Of a stretch of 62,334 bases of DNA, positions 12,236-26,544 are shown one piece after another. Origin of the DNA: Plasmopara viticola. Lineage: Eukaryota > Oomycota > Peronosporomycetes > Peronosporales > Peronosporaceae. Below the pieces are notes generated by a model. It was not told where the DNA came from. It saw only the letters and a program-made list of their open reading frames with translations, and did no database searches. Made by a program: the position numbers and the translations under genes. The stretch spans positions 1-62,334 of the forward strand of contig MBPM02000212.1 in NCBI GenBank assembly GCA_001695595.3, given 5' to 3'. The stretch's first letter is position 1, and each line of letters opens with the position of its first letter.

Positions 12236-12871
12236 GATAGACACTCGATCATACGTTTATTTGTAGAGAATTTAAACGAAAAGAACACCCCAACAAAAGG
12301 CAGCTGTGGTAATAATAACGTGTTTTACCCATATTTATTATGGGATGCAAGGGCACCCATTATACATACAACTTAGAGAGGATTACAGCCTTCACTTCCG
12401 TAATATGCTGCATACTGTATCATAGAGGTCAAAGGGACACTCAAACAAGGCTGCTGAGTGACATTGAGGTGCGAGTAAGGCAACAAAATAGCTGCTACAA
12501 AAAGAAAATTTATGTTGGCCAGTGTGGGATTCGAACCCACGCCCTTCTTGACCAAAGCTTACACTGGCGCCTTAGACCGCTTCGCCGATCGACCACTCGG
12601 TACTAGATCAAGCTTTCACGATAAAGAAACATAGCAAACTCACAGTCCATCAGCAAAACATTTTGGAAAGAATACCGTGATCAGCCCATAAGCTTACATT
12701 GTATTTAAGAGGCGACATCGACAACCCATAATGAAATGCTCCAATATAACGGAATCTTACTTCCACTTTAAGCTGTATTTCGGTGTGGGGACGTTAAAGA
12801 GACACTCAACAAAGCTATAACGTAACATAAAGGCGCAAATAAGCATCGCTGCTACGAAAAGAAAATTAAGT

Positions 12872-12951
12872 TGGCCAATGTGGGATTCGAACCCACGCCC
12901 TTTCGGACCAGTGCCTTAAACTGGCGCCTTAGACCGCTCGGCCAATTGACC
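12872..12951 (-). tRNA. tRNA-Leu(AAG), unit 19
   Basis: Consensus copy. Flank a0; next copy +718. Confidence 0.9.
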
Positions 12952-13589
12952 GATAGACACTCGATCATACGTTTATTTGTAGATGAATTTAAACGAAAAG
13001 AACACCCCAACAAAAGGCAGCTGTGGTAATAATAACGTGTTTTACCATATTTATTATGGGATGCAAGGGCACCCATTATACATACAACTTAGAGAGGATT
13101 ACAGCCTTCACTTCCGTAATATGCTGCATACTGTATCATAGAGGTCAAAGGGACACTCAAACAAGGCTGCTGAGTGACATTGAGGTGCGAGTAAGGCAAC
13201 AAAATAGCTGCTACAAAAAGAAAATTTATGTTGGCCAGTGTGGGATTCGAACCCACGCCCTTCTTGACCAAAGCTTACACTGGCGCCTTAGACCGCTTCG
13301 CCGATCGACCACTCGGTACTAGATCAAGCTTTCACGATAAAGAAACATAGCAAACTCACAGTCCATCAGCAAAACAATTTTGGAAAGAATACCGTGATCA
13401 GCCCATAAGCTTACATTGTATTTAAGAGGCGACATCGACAACCCATAATGAAATGCTCCAATATAACGGAATCTTACTTCCACTTTAAGCTGTATTTCGG
13501 TGTGGGGACGTTAAAGAGACACTCAACAAAGCTATAACGTAACATAAAGGCGCAAATAAGGCATCGCTGCTACGAAAAGAAAATTAAGT

Positions 13590-13669
13590 TGGCCAATGTG
13601 GGATTCGAACCCACGCCCTTTCGGACCAGTGCCTTAAACTGGCGCCTTAGACCGCTCGGCCAATTGACC
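13590..13669 (-). tRNA. tRNA-Leu(AAG), unit 20
   Basis: Consensus copy. Flank aT; next copy +721. Confidence 0.9.
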
Positions 13670-14310
13670 GATAGACACTCGATCATACGTTTATTTGTAG
13701 ATGAATTTAAACGAAAAGAACACCCCAACAAAAGGCAGCTGTGGTAATAATAACGTGTTTTACTCATATTTATTATGGGATGCAAGGGCACCCATTATAC
13801 ATACAACTTAGAGAGGATTACAGCCTTCACTTCCGTAATATGCTGCATACTGTATCATAGAGGTCAAAGGGACACTTAAACAAGGCTGCTGAGTGACATT
13901 GAGGTGCGAGTAAGGCAACAAAATAGCTGCTACAAAAAGAAAATTTATGTTGGCCAGTGTGGGATTCGAACCCACGCCCTTCTTGACCAAAGCTTACACT
14001 GGCGCCTTAGACCGCTTCGCCGATCGACCACTCGGTACTAGATCAAGCTTTCACGATAAAGAAACATAGCAAACTCACAGTCCATCAGCAAAACAATTTT
14101 GGAAAGAATACCGTGATCAGCCCATAAGCTTACATTGTATTTAAGAGGCGACATCGACAACCCATAATGAAATGCTCCAATATAACGGAATCTTACTTCC
14201 ACTTTAAGCTGTATTTCGGTGTGGGGACGTTAAAGAGACACTCAACAAAGCTATAACGTAACATAAAGGCGCAAATAAGCAGCATCGCTGCTACGAAAAG
14301 AAAATTAAGT

Positions 14311-14390
14311 TGGCCAATGTGGGATTCGAACCCACGCCCTTTCGGACCAGTGCCTTAAACTGGCGCCTTAGACCGCTCGGCCAATTGACC
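14311..14390 (-). tRNA. tRNA-Leu(AAG), unit 21
   Basis: Consensus copy. Flank dC, like unit 18; next copy +715. Confidence 0.9.
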
Positions 14391-15025
14391 GATAGACACT
14401 CGATCATACGTTTATTTGTAGAGAATTTAAACGAAAAGAACACCCCAACAAAAGGCAGCTGTGGTAATAATAACGTGTTTTACCCATATTTATTATGGGA
14501 TGCAAGGGCACCCATTATACATACAACTTAGAGGATTACAGCCTTCACTTCCGTAATATGCTGCATACTGTATCATAGAGGTCAAAGGGACACTCAAACA
14601 AGGCTGCTGAGTGACATTGAGGTGCGAGTAAGGCAACAAAATAGCTGCTACAAAAAGAAAATTTATGTTGGCCAGTGTGGGATTCGAACCCACGCCCTTC
14701 TTGACCAAAGCTTACACTGGCGCCTTAGACCGCTTCGCCGATCGACCACTCGGTACTAGATCAAGCTTTCACGATAAAGAAACATAGCAAACTCACAGTC
14801 CATCAGCAAAACATTTTGGAAAGAATACCGTGATCAGCCCATAAGCTTACATTGTATTTAAGAGGCGACATCGACAACCCATAATGAAATGCTCCAATAT
14901 AACGGAATCTTACTTCCACTTTAAGCTGTATTTCGGTGTGGGGACGTTAAAGAGACACTCAACAAAGCTATAACGTAACATAAAGGCGCAAATAAGGCAT
15001 CGCTGCTACGAAAAGAAAATTAAGT

Positions 15026-15105
15026 TGGCCAATGTGGGATTCGAACCCACGCCCTTTCGGACCAGTGCCTTAAACTGGCGCCTTAGACCGCTCGGCCAAT
15101 TGACC
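15026..15105 (-). tRNA. tRNA-Leu(AAG), unit 22
   Basis: Consensus copy. Flank aT, first of four identical-flank units; next copy +721. Confidence 0.9.
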
Positions 15106-15746
15106 GATAGACACTCGATCATACGTTTATTTGTAGATGAATTTAAACGAAAAGAACACCCCAACAAAAGGCAGCTGTGGTAATAATAACGTGTTTTACT
15201 CATATTTATTATGGGATGCAAGGGCACCCATTATACATACAACTTAGAGAGGATTACAGCCTTCACTTCCGTAATATGCTGCATACTGTATCATAGAGGT
15301 CAAAGGGACACTTAAACAAGGCTGCTGAGTGACATTGAGGTGCGAGTAAGGCAACAAAATAGCTGCTACAAAAAGAAAATTTATGTTGGCCAGTGTGGGA
15401 TTCGAACCCACGCCCTTCTTGACCAAAGCTTACACTGGCGCCTTAGACCGCTTCGCCGATCGACCACTCGGTACTAGATCAAGCTTTCACGATAAAGAAA
15501 CATAGCAAACTCACAGTCCATCAGCAAAACAATTTTGGAAAGAATACCGTGATCAGCCCATAAGCTTACATTGTATTTAAGAGGCGACATCGACAACCCA
15601 TAATGAAATGCTCCAATATAACGGAATCTTACTTCCACTTTAAGCTGTATTTCGGTGTGGGGACGTTAAAGAGACACTCAACAAAGCTATAACGTAACAT
15701 AAAGGCGCAAATAAGCAGCATCGCTGCTACGAAAAGAAAATTAAGT

Positions 15747-15826
15747 TGGCCAATGTGGGATTCGAACCCACGCCCTTTCGGACCAGTGCCTTAAACTGGC
15801 GCCTTAGACCGCTCGGCCAATTGACC
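15747..15826 (-). tRNA. tRNA-Leu(AAG), unit 23
   Basis: Consensus copy. Flank aT; next copy +719. Confidence 0.9.
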
Positions 15827-16465
15827 GATAGACACTCGATCATACGTTTATTTGTAGATGAATTTAAACGAAAAGAACACCCCAACAAAAGGCAGCTGTG
15901 GTAATAATAACGTGTTTTACTCATATTTATTATGGGATGCAAGGGCACCCATTATACATACAACTTAGAGAGGATTACAGCCTTCACTTCCGTAATATGC
16001 TGCATACTGTATCATAGAGGTCAAAGGGACACTTAAACAAGGCTGCTGAGTGACATTGAGGTGCGAGTAAGGCAACAAAATAGCTGCTACAAAAAGAAAA
16101 TTTATGTTGGCCAGTGTGGGATTCGAACCCACGCCCTTCTTGACCAAAGCTTACACTGGCGCCTTAGACCGCTTCGCCGATCGACCACTCGGTACTAGAT
16201 CAAGCTTTCACGATAAAGAAACATAGCAAACTCACAGTCCATCAGCAAAACAATTTTGGAAAGAATACCGTGATCAGCCCATAAGCTTACATTGTATTTA
16301 AGAGGCGACATCGACAACCCATAATGAAATGCTCCAATATAACGGAATCTTACTTCCACTTTAAGCTGTATTTCGGTGTGGGGACGTTAAAGAGACACTC
16401 AACAAAGCTATAACGTAACATAAAGGCGCAAATAAGGCATCGCTGCTACGAAAAGAAAATTAAGT

Positions 16466-16545
16466 TGGCCAATGTGGGATTCGAACCCACGCCCTTTCGG
16501 ACCAGTGCCTTAAACTGGCGCCTTAGACCGCTCGGCCAATTGACC
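16466..16545 (-). tRNA. tRNA-Leu(AAG), unit 24
   Basis: Consensus copy. Flank aT; next copy +719. Confidence 0.9.
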
Positions 16546-17184
16546 GATAGACACTCGATCATACGTTTATTTGTAGATGAATTTAAACGAAAAGAACACC
16601 CCAACAAAAGGCAGCTGTGGTAATAATAACGTGTTTTACTCATATTTATTATGGGATGCAAGGGCACCCATTATACATACAACTTAGAGAGGATTACAGC
16701 CTTCACTTCCGTAATATGCTGCATACTGTATCATAGAGGTCAAAGGGACACTTAAACAAGGCTGCTGAGTGACATTGAGGTGCGAGTAAGGCAACAAAAT
16801 AGCTGCTACAAAAAGAAAATTTATGTTGGCCAGTGTGGGATTCGAACCCACGCCCTTCTTGACCAAAGCTTACACTGGCGCCTTAGACCGCTTCGCCGAT
16901 CGACCACTCGGTACTAGATCAAGCTTTCACGATAAAGAAACATAGCAAACTCACAGTCCATCAGCAAAACAATTTTGGAAAGAATACCGTGATCAGCCCA
17001 TAAGCTTACATTGTATTTAAGAGGCGACATCGACAACCCATAATGAAATGCTCCAATATAACGGAATCTTACTTCCACTTTAAGCTGTATTTCGGTGTGG
17101 GGACGTTAAAGAGACACTCAACAAAGCTATAACGTAACATAAAGGCGCAAATAAGGCATCGCTGCTACGAAAAGAAAATTAAGT

Positions 17185-17264
17185 TGGCCAATGTGGGATT
17201 CGAACCCACGCCCTTTCGGACCAGTGCCTTAAACTGGCGCCTTAGACCGCTCGGCCAATTGACC
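17185..17264 (-). tRNA. tRNA-Leu(AAG), unit 25
   Basis: Consensus copy. Flank aT; next copy +729 because of an insertion near 17537. Confidence 0.9.
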
Positions 17265-17528
17265 GATAGACACTCGATCATACGTTTATTTGTAGATGAA
17301 TTTAAACGAAAAGAACACCCCAACAAAAGGCAGCTGTGGTAATAATAACGTGTTTTACTCATATTTATTATGGGATGCAAGGGCACCCATTATACATACA
17401 ACTTAGAGAGGATTACAGCCTTCACTTCCGTAATATGCTGCATACTGTATCATAGAGGTCAAAGGGACACTCAAACAAGGCTGCTGAGTGACATTGAGGT
17501 GCGAGTAAGGCAACAAAATAGCTGCTAC

Positions 17529-17553
17529 AAAAAGAAGTAATAGCTGCTATTTA
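17529..17553. other. Spacer insertion altering the tRNA-like terminator
   Basis: Where other units read AAAAAGAAAATTTATG, this one reads AAAAAGAAGTAATAGCTGCTATTTATG, so the proximal TTTT run of the minus-strand tRNA-like gene is lost and the distal TTTTT stays. The inserted bases repeat the nearby ATAGCTGCTA motif. Confidence 0.7.
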
Positions 17554-17913
17554 TGTTGGCCAGTGTGGGATTCGAACCCACGCCCTTCTTGACCAAAGCT
17601 TACACTGGCGCCTTAGACCGCTTCGCCGATCGACCACTCGGTACTAGATCAAGCTTTCACGATAAAGAAACATAGCAAACTCACAGTCCATCAGCAAAAC
17701 AATTTTGGAAAGAATACCGTGATCAGCCCATAAGCTTACATTGTATTTAAGAGGCGACATCGACAACCCATAATGAAATGCTCCAATATAACGGAATCTT
17801 ACTTCCACTTTAAGCTGTATTTCGGTGTGGGGACGTTAAAGAGACACTCAACAAAGCTATAACGTAACATAAAGGCGCAAATAAGCATCGCTGCTACGAA
17901 AAGAAAATTAAGT

Positions 17914-17993
17914 TGGCCAATGTGGGATTCGAACCCACGCCCTTTCGGACCAGTGCCTTAAACTGGCGCCTTAGACCGCTCGGCCAATTGACC
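17914..17993 (-). tRNA. tRNA-Leu(AAG), unit 26
   Basis: Consensus copy. Flank a0; next copy +720. Confidence 0.9.
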
Positions 17994-18633
17994 GATAGAC
18001 ACTCGATCATACGTTTATTTGTAGATGAATTTAAACGAAAAGAACACCCCAACAAAAGGCAGCTGTGGTAATAATAACGTGTTTTACCATATTTATTATG
18101 GGATGCAAGGGCACCCATTATACATACAACTTAGAGAGGATTACAGCCTTCACTTCCGTAATATGCTGCATACTGTATCATAGAGGTCAAAGGGACACTC
18201 AAACAAGGCTGCTGAGTGACATTGAGGTGCGAGTAAGGCAACAAAATAGCTGCTACAAAAAGAAAATTTATGTTGGCCAGTGTGGGATTCGAACCCACGC
18301 CCTTCTTGACCAAAGCTTACACTGGCGCCTTAGACCGCTTCGCCGATCGACCACTCGGTACTAGATCAAGCTTTCACGATAAAGAAACATAGCAAACTCA
18401 CAGTCCATCAGCAAAACAATTTTGGAAAGAATACCGTGATCAGCCCATAAGCTTACATTGTATTTAAGAGGCGACATCGACAACCCATAATGAAATGCTC
18501 CAATATAACGGAATCTTACTTCCACTTTAAGCTGTATTTCGGTGTGGGGACGTTAAAGAGACACTCAACAAAGCTATAACGTAACATAAAGGCGCAAATA
18601 AGCAGCATCGCTGCTACGAAAAGAAAATTAAGT

Positions 18634-18713
18634 TGGCCAATGTGGGATTCGAACCCACGCCCTTTCGGACCAGTGCCTTAAACTGGCGCCTTAGACCGCT
18701 CGGCCAATTGACC
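18634..18713 (-). tRNA. tRNA-Leu(AAG), unit 27
   Basis: Consensus copy. Flank aC, first of three; next copy +721. Confidence 0.9.
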
Positions 18714-19354
18714 GATAGACACTCGATCATACGTTTATTTGTAGATGAATTTAAACGAAAAGAACACCCCAACAAAAGGCAGCTGTGGTAATAATAACGT
18801 GTTTTACCCATATTTATTATGGGATGCAAGGGCACCCATTATACATACAACTTAGAGAGGATTACAGCCTTCACTTCCGTAATATGCTGCATACTGTATC
18901 ATAGAGGTCAAAGGGACACTCAAACAAGGCTGCTGAGTGACATTGAGGTGCGAGTAAGGCAACAAAATAGCTGCTACAAAAAGAAAATTTATGTTGGCCA
19001 GTGTGGGATTCGAACCCACGCCCTTCTTGACCAAAGCTTACACTGGCGCCTTAGACCGCTTCGCCGATCGACCACTCGGTACTAGATCAAGCTTTCACGA
19101 TAAAGAAACATAGCAAACTCACAGTCCATCAGCAAAACAATTTTGGAAAGAATACCGTGATCAGCCCATAAGCTTACATTGTATTTAAGAGGCGACATCG
19201 ACAACCCATAATGAAATGCTCCAATATAACGGAATCTTACTTCCACTTTAAGCTGTATTTCGGTGTGGGGACGTTAAAGAGACACTCAACAAAGCTATAA
19301 CGTAACATAAAGGCGCAAATAAGCAGCATCGCTGCTACGAAAAGAAAATTAAGT

Positions 19355-19434
19355 TGGCCAATGTGGGATTCGAACCCACGCCCTTTCGGACCAGTGCCTT
19401 AAACTGGCGCCTTAGACCGCTCGGCCAATTGACC
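19355..19434 (-). tRNA. tRNA-Leu(AAG), unit 28
   Basis: Consensus copy. Flank aC; next copy +719. Confidence 0.9.
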
Positions 19435-20073
19435 GATAGACACTCGATCATACGTTTATTTGTAGATGAATTTAAACGAAAAGAACACCCCAACAAAAGG
19501 CAGCTGTGGTAATAATAACGTGTTTTACCCATATTTATTATGGGATGCAAGGGCACCCATTATACATACAACTTAGAGAGGATTACAGCCTTCACTTCCG
19601 TAATATGCTGCATACTGTATCATAGAGGTCAAAGGGACACTCAAACAAGGCTGCTGAGTGACATTGAGGTGCGAGTAAGGCAACAAAATAGCTGCTACAA
19701 AAAGAAAATTTATGTTGGCCAGTGTGGGATTCGAACCCACGCCCTTCTTGACCAAAGCTTACACTGGCGCCTTAGACCGCTTCGCCGATCGACCACTCGG
19801 TACTAGATCAAGCTTTCACGATAAAGAAACATAGCAAACTCACAGTCCATCAGCAAAACAATTTTGGAAAGAATACCGTGATCAGCCCATAAGCTTACAT
19901 TGTATTTAAGAGGCGACATCGACAACCCATAATGAAATGCTCCAATATAACGGAATCTTACTTCCACTTTAAGCTGTATTTCGGTGTGGGGACGTTAAAG
20001 AGACACTCAACAAAGCTATAACGTAACATAAAGGCGCAAATAAGGCATCGCTGCTACGAAAAGAAAATTAAGT

Positions 20074-20153
20074 TGGCCAATGTGGGATTCGAACCCACGC
20101 CCTTTCGGACCAGTGCCTTAAACTGGCGCCTTAGACCGCTCGGCCAATTGACC
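20074..20153 (-). tRNA. tRNA-Leu(AAG), unit 29
   Basis: Consensus copy. Flank aC; next copy +718. Confidence 0.9.
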
Positions 20154-20791
20154 GATAGACACTCGATCATACGTTTATTTGTAGATGAATTTAAACGAAA
20201 AGAACACCCCAACAAAAGGCAGCTGTGGTAATAATAACGTGTTTTACCCATATTTATTATGGGATGCAAGGGCACCCATTATACATACAACTTAGAGAGG
20301 ATTACAGCCTTCACTTCCGTAATATGCTGCATACTGTATCATAGAGGTCAAAGGGACACTTAAACAAGGCTGCTGAGTGACATTGAGGTGCGAGTAAGGC
20401 AACAAAATAGCTGCTACAAAAAGAAAATTTATGTTGGCCAGTGTGGGATTCGAACCCACGCCCTTCTTGACCAAAGCTTACACTGGCGCCTTAGACCGCT
20501 TCGCCGATCGACCACTCGGTACTAGATCAAGCTTTCACGATAAAGAAACATAGCAAACTCACAGTCCATCAGCAAAACATTTTGGAAAGAATACCGTGAT
20601 CAGCCCATAAGCTTACATTGTATTTAAGAGGCGACATCGACAACCCATAATGAAATGCTCCAATATAACGGAATCTTACTTCCACTTTAAGCTGTATTTC
20701 GGTGTGGGGACGTTAAAGAGACACTCAACAAAGCTATAACGTAACATAAAGGCGCAAATAAGGCATCGCTGCTACGAAAAGAAAATTAAGT

Positions 20792-20871
20792 TGGCCAATG
20801 TGGGATTCGAACCCACGCCCTTTCGGACCAGTGCCTTAAACTGGCGCCTTAGACCGCTCGGCCAATTGACC
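20792..20871 (-). tRNA. tRNA-Leu(AAG), unit 30
   Basis: Consensus copy. Flank d0; next copy +719. Confidence 0.9.
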
Positions 20872-21510
20872 GATAGACACTCGATCATACGTTTATTTGT
20901 AGAGAATTTAAACGAAAAGAACACCCCAACAAAAGGCAGCTGTGGTAATAATAACGTGTTTTACCATATTTATTATGGGATGCAAGGGCACCCATTATAC
21001 ATACAACTTAGAGAGGATTACAGCCTTCACTTCCGTAATATGCTGCATACTGTATCATAGAGGTCAAAGGGACACTTAAACAAGGCTGCTGAGTGACATT
21101 GAGGTGCGAGTAAGGCAACAAAATAGCTGCTACAAAAAGAAAATTTATGTTGGCCAGTGTGGGATTCGAACCCACGCCCTTCTTGACCAAAGCTTACACT
21201 GGCGCCTTAGACCGCTTCGCCGATCGACCACTCGGTACTAGATCAAGCTTTCACGATAAAGAAACATAGCAAACTCACAGTCCATCAGCAAAACAATTTT
21301 GGAAAGAATACCGTGATCAGCCCATAAGCTTACATTGTATTTAAGAGGCGACATCGACAACCCATAATGAAATGCTCCAATATAACGGAATCTTACTTCC
21401 ACTTTAAGCTGTATTTCGGTGTGGGGACGTTAAAGAGACACTCAACAAAGCTATAACGTAACATAAAGGCGCAAATAAGCAGCATCGCTGCTACGAAAAG
21501 AAAATTAAGT

Positions 21511-21590
21511 TGGCCAATGTGGGATTCGAACCCACGCCCTTTCGGACCAGTGCCTTAAACTGGCGCCTTAGACCGCTCGGCCAATTGACC
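21511..21590 (-). tRNA. tRNA-Leu(AAG), unit 31
   Basis: Consensus copy. Flank bC; next copy +719. Confidence 0.9.
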
Positions 21591-22229
21591 GATAGACACT
21601 CGATCATACGTTTATTTGTAGAGGAATTTAAACGAAAAGAACACCCCAACAAAAGGCAGCTGTGGTAATAATAACGTGTTTTACCCATATTTATTATGGG
21701 ATGCAAGGGCACCCATTATACATACAACTTAGAGAGGATTACAGCCTTCACTTCCGTAATATGCTGCATACTGTATCATAGAGGTCAAAGGGACACTCAA
21801 ACAAGGCTGCTGAGTGACATTGAGGTGCGAGTAAGGCAACAAAATAGCTGCTACAAAAAGAAAATTTATGTTGGCCAGTGTGGGATTCGAACCCACGCCC
21901 TTCTTGACCAAAGCTTACACTGGCGCCTTAGACCGCTTCGCCGATCGACCACTCGGTACTAGATCAAGCTTTCACGATAAAGAAACATAGCAAACTCACA
22001 GTCCATCAGCAAAACAATTTTGGAAAGAATACCGTGATCAGCCCATAAGCTTACATTGTATTTAAGAGGCGACATCGACAACCCATAATGAAATGCTCCA
22101 ATATAACGGAATCTTACTTCCACTTTAAGCTGTATTTCGGTGTGGGGACGTTAAAGAGACACTCAACAAAGCTATAACGTAACATAAAGGCGCAAATAAG
22201 GCATCGCTGCTACGAAAAGAAAATTAAGT

Positions 22230-22309
22230 TGGCCAATGTGGGATTCGAACCCACGCCCTTTCGGACCAGTGCCTTAAACTGGCGCCTTAGACCGCTCGGC
22301 CAATTGACC
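22230..22309 (-). tRNA. tRNA-Leu(AAG), unit 32
   Basis: Consensus copy. Flank aT; next copy +721. Confidence 0.9.
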
Positions 22310-22950
22310 GATAGACACTCGATCATACGTTTATTTGTAGATGAATTTAAACGAAAAGAACACCCCAACAAAAGGCAGCTGTGGTAATAATAACGTGTTT
22401 TACTCATATTTATTATGGGATGCAAGGGCACCCATTATACATACAACTTAGAGAGGATTACAGCCTTCACTTCCGTAATATGCTGCATACTGTATCATAG
22501 AGGTCAAAGGGACACTCAAACAAGGCTGCTGAGTGACATTGAGGTGCGAGTAAGGCAACAAAATAGCTGCTACAAAAAGAAAATTTATGTTGGCCAGTGT
22601 GGGATTCGAACCCACGCCCTTCTTGACCAAAGCTTACACTGGCGCCTTAGACCGCTTCGCCGATCGACCACTCGGTACTAGATCAAGCTTTCACGATAAA
22701 GAAACATAGCAAACTCACAGTCCATCAGCAAAACAATTTTGGAAAGAATACCGTGATCAGCCCATAAGCTTACATTGTATTTAAGAGGCGACATCGACAA
22801 CCCATAATGAAATGCTCCAATATAACGGAATCTTACTTCCACTTTAAGCTGTATTTCGGTGTGGGGACGTTAAAGAGACACTCAACAAAGCTATAACGTA
22901 ACATAAAGGCGCAAATAAGCAGCATCGCTGCTACGAAAAGAAAATTAAGT

Positions 22951-23030
22951 TGGCCAATGTGGGATTCGAACCCACGCCCTTTCGGACCAGTGCCTTAAAC
23001 TGGCGCCTTAGACCGCTCGGCCAATTGACC
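22951..23030 (-). tRNA. tRNA-Leu(AAG), unit 33
   Basis: Consensus copy. Flank bC; next copy +719. Confidence 0.9.
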
Positions 23031-23669
23031 GATAGACACTCGATCATACGTTTATTTGTAGAGGAATTTAAACGAAAAGAACACCCCAACAAAAGGCAGC
23101 TGTGGTAATAATAACGTGTTTTACCCATATTTATTATGGGATGCAAGGGCACCCATTATACATACAACTTAGAGAGGATTACAGCCTTCACTTCCGTAAT
23201 ATGCTGCATACTGTATCATAGAGGTCAAAGGGACACTCAAACAAGGCTGCTGAGTGACATTGAGGTGCGAGTAAGGCAACAAAATAGCTGCTACAAAAAG
23301 AAAATTTATGTTGGCCAGTGTGGGATTCGAACCCACGCCCTTCTTGACCAAAGCTTACACTGGCGCCTTAGACCGCTTCGCCGATCGACCACTCGGTACT
23401 AGATCAAGCTTTCACGATAAAGAAACATAGCAAACTCACAGTCCATCAGCAAAACAATTTTGGAAAGAATACCGTGATCAGCCCATAAGCTTACATTGTA
23501 TTTAAGAGGCGACATCGACAACCCATAATGAAATGCTCCAATATAACGGAATCTTACTTCCACTTTAAGCTGTATTTCGGTGTGGGGACGTTAAAGAGAC
23601 ACTCAACAAAGCTATAACGTAACATAAAGGCGCAAATAAGGCATCGCTGCTACGAAAAGAAAATTAAGT

Positions 23670-23749
23670 TGGCCAATGTGGGATTCGAACCCACGCCCTT
23701 TCGGACCAGTGCCTTAAACTGGCGCCTTAGACCGCTCGGCCAATTGACC
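23670..23749 (-). tRNA. tRNA-Leu(AAG), unit 34
   Basis: Consensus copy. Flank bC; next copy +718. Confidence 0.9.
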
Positions 23750-24387
23750 GATAGACACTCGATCATACGTTTATTTGTAGAGGAATTTAAACGAAAAGAA
23801 CACCCCAACAAAAGGCAGCTGTGGTAATAATAACGTGTTTTACCCATATTTATTATGGGATGCAAGGGCACCCATTATACATACAACTTAGAGAGGATTA
23901 CAGCCTTCACTTCCGTAATATGCTGCATACTGTATCATAGAGGTCAAAGGGACACTCAAACAAGGCTGCTGAGTGACATTGAGGTGCGAGTAAGGCAACA
24001 AAATAGCTGCTACAAAAAGAAAATTTATGTTGGCCAGTGTGGGATTCGAACCCACGCCCTTCTTGACCAAAGCTTACACTGGCGCCTTAGACCGCTTCGC
24101 CGATCGACCACTCGGTACTAGATCAAGCTTTCACGATAAAGAAACATAGCAAACTCACAGTCCATCAGCAAAACATTTTGGAAAGAATACCGTGATCAGC
24201 CCATAAGCTTACATTGTATTTAAGAGGCGACATCGACAACCCATAATGAAATGCTCCAATATAACGGAATCTTACTTCCACTTTAAGCTGTATTTCGGTG
24301 TGGGGACGTTAAAGAGACACTCAACAAAGCTATAACGTAACATAAAGGCGCAAATAAGGCATCGCTGCTACGAAAAGAAAATTAAGT

Positions 24388-24467
24388 TGGCCAATGTGGG
24401 ATTCGAACCCACGCCCTTTCGGACCAGTGCCTTAAACTGGCGCCTTAGACCGCTCGGCCAATTGACC
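24388..24467 (-). tRNA. tRNA-Leu(AAG), unit 35
   Basis: Consensus copy. Flank aT; next copy +718. Confidence 0.9.
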
Positions 24468-25105
24468 GATAGACACTCGATCATACGTTTATTTGTAGAT
24501 GAATTTAAACGAAAAGAACACCCCAACAAAAGGCAGCTGTGGTAATAATAACGTGTTTTACTCATATTTATTATGGGATGCAAGGGCACCCATTATACAT
24601 ACAACTTAGAGAGGATTACAGCCTTCACTTCCGTAATATGCTGCATACTGTATCATAGAGGTCAAAGGGACACTCAAACAAGGCTGCTGAGTGACATTGA
24701 GGTGCGAGTAAGGCAACAAAATAGCTGCTACAAAAAGAAAATTTATGTTGGCCAGTGTGGGATTCGAACCCACGCCCTTCTTGACCAAAGCTTACACTGG
24801 CGCCTTAGACCGCTTCGCCGATCGACCACTCGGTACTAGATCAAGCTTTCACGATAAAGAAACATAGCAAACTCACAGTCCATCAGCAAAACAATTTTGG
24901 AAAGAATACCGTGATCAGCCCATAAGCTTACATTGTATTTAAGAGGCGACATCGACAACCCATAATGAAATGCTCCAATATAACGGAATCTTACTTCCAC
25001 TTTAAGCTGTATTTCGGTGTGGGGACGTTAAAGAGACACTCAACAAAGCTATAACGTAACATAAAGGCGCAAATAAGCATCGCTGCTACGAAAAGAAAAT
25101 TAAGT

Positions 25106-25185
25106 TGGCCAATGTGGGATTCGAACCCACGCCCTTTCGGACCAGTGCCTTAAACTGGCGCCTTAGACCGCTCGGCCAATTGACC
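25106..25185 (-). tRNA. tRNA-Leu(AAG), unit 36
   Basis: Consensus copy. Flank bC; next copy +718. Confidence 0.9.
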
Positions 25186-25823
25186 GATAGACACTCGATC
25201 ATACGTTTATTTGTAGAGGAATTTAAACGAAAAGAACACCCCAACAAAAGGCAGCTGTGGTAATAATAACGTGTTTTACCCATATTTATTATGGGATGCA
25301 AGGGCACCCATTATACATACAACTTAGAGAGGATTACAGCCTTCACTTCCGTAATATGCTGCATACTGTATCATAGAGGTCAAAGGGACACTCAAACAAG
25401 GCTGCTGAGTGACATTGAGGTGCGAGTAAGGCAACAAAATAGCTGCTACAAAAAGAAAATTTATGTTGGCCAGTGTGGGATTCGAACCCACGCCCTTCTT
25501 GACCAAAGCTTACACTGGCGCCTTAGACCGCTTCGCCGATCGACCACTCGGTACTAGATCAAGCTTTCACGATAAAGAAACATAGCAAACTCACAGTCCA
25601 TCAGCAAAACATTTTGGAAAGAATACCGTGATCAGCCCATAAGCTTACATTGTATTTAAGAGGCGACATCGACAACCCATAATGAAATGCTCCAATATAA
25701 CGGAATCTTACTTCCACTTTAAGCTGTATTTCGGTGTGGGGACGTTAAAGAGACACTCAACAAAGCTATAACGTAACATAAAGGCGCAAATAAGGCATCG
25801 CTGCTACGAAAAGAAAATTAAGT

Positions 25824-25903
25824 TGGCCAATGTGGGATTCGAACCCACGCCCTTTCGGACCAGTGCCTTAAACTGGCGCCTTAGACCGCTCGGCCAATTG
25901 ACC
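25824..25903 (-). tRNA. tRNA-Leu(AAG), unit 37
   Basis: Consensus copy. Flank d0; next copy +721. Confidence 0.9.
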
Positions 25904-26544
25904 GATAGACACTCGATCATACGTTTATTTGTAGAGAATTTAAACGAAAAGAACACCCCAACAAAAGGCAGCTGTGGTAATAATAACGTGTTTTACCATA
26001 TTTATTATGGGATGCAAGGGCACCCATTATACATACAACTTAGAGAGGATTACAGCCTTCACTTCCGTAATATGCTGCATACTGTATCATAGAGGTCAAA
26101 GGGACACTCAAACAAGGCTGCTGAGTGACATTGAGGTGCGAGTAAGGCAACAAAATAGCTGCTACAAAAAGAAAATTTATGTTGGCCAGTGTGGGATTCG
26201 AACCCACGCCCTTCTTGACCAAAGCTTACACTGGCGCCTTAGACCGCTTCGCCGATCGACCACTCGGTACTAGATCAAGCTTTCACGATAAAGAAACATA
26301 GCAAACTCACAGTCCATCAGCAAAACAATTTTGGAAAGAATACCGTGATCAGCCCATAAGCTTACATTGTATTTAAGAGGCGACATCGACAACCCATAAT
26401 GAAATGCTCCAATATAACGGAATCTTACTTCCACTTTAAGCTGTATTTCGGTGTGGGGACGTTAAAGAGACACTCAACAAAGCTATAACGTAACATAAAG
26501 GCGCAAATAATGCAGCAATCGCTGCTACGAAAAGAAAATTAAGT

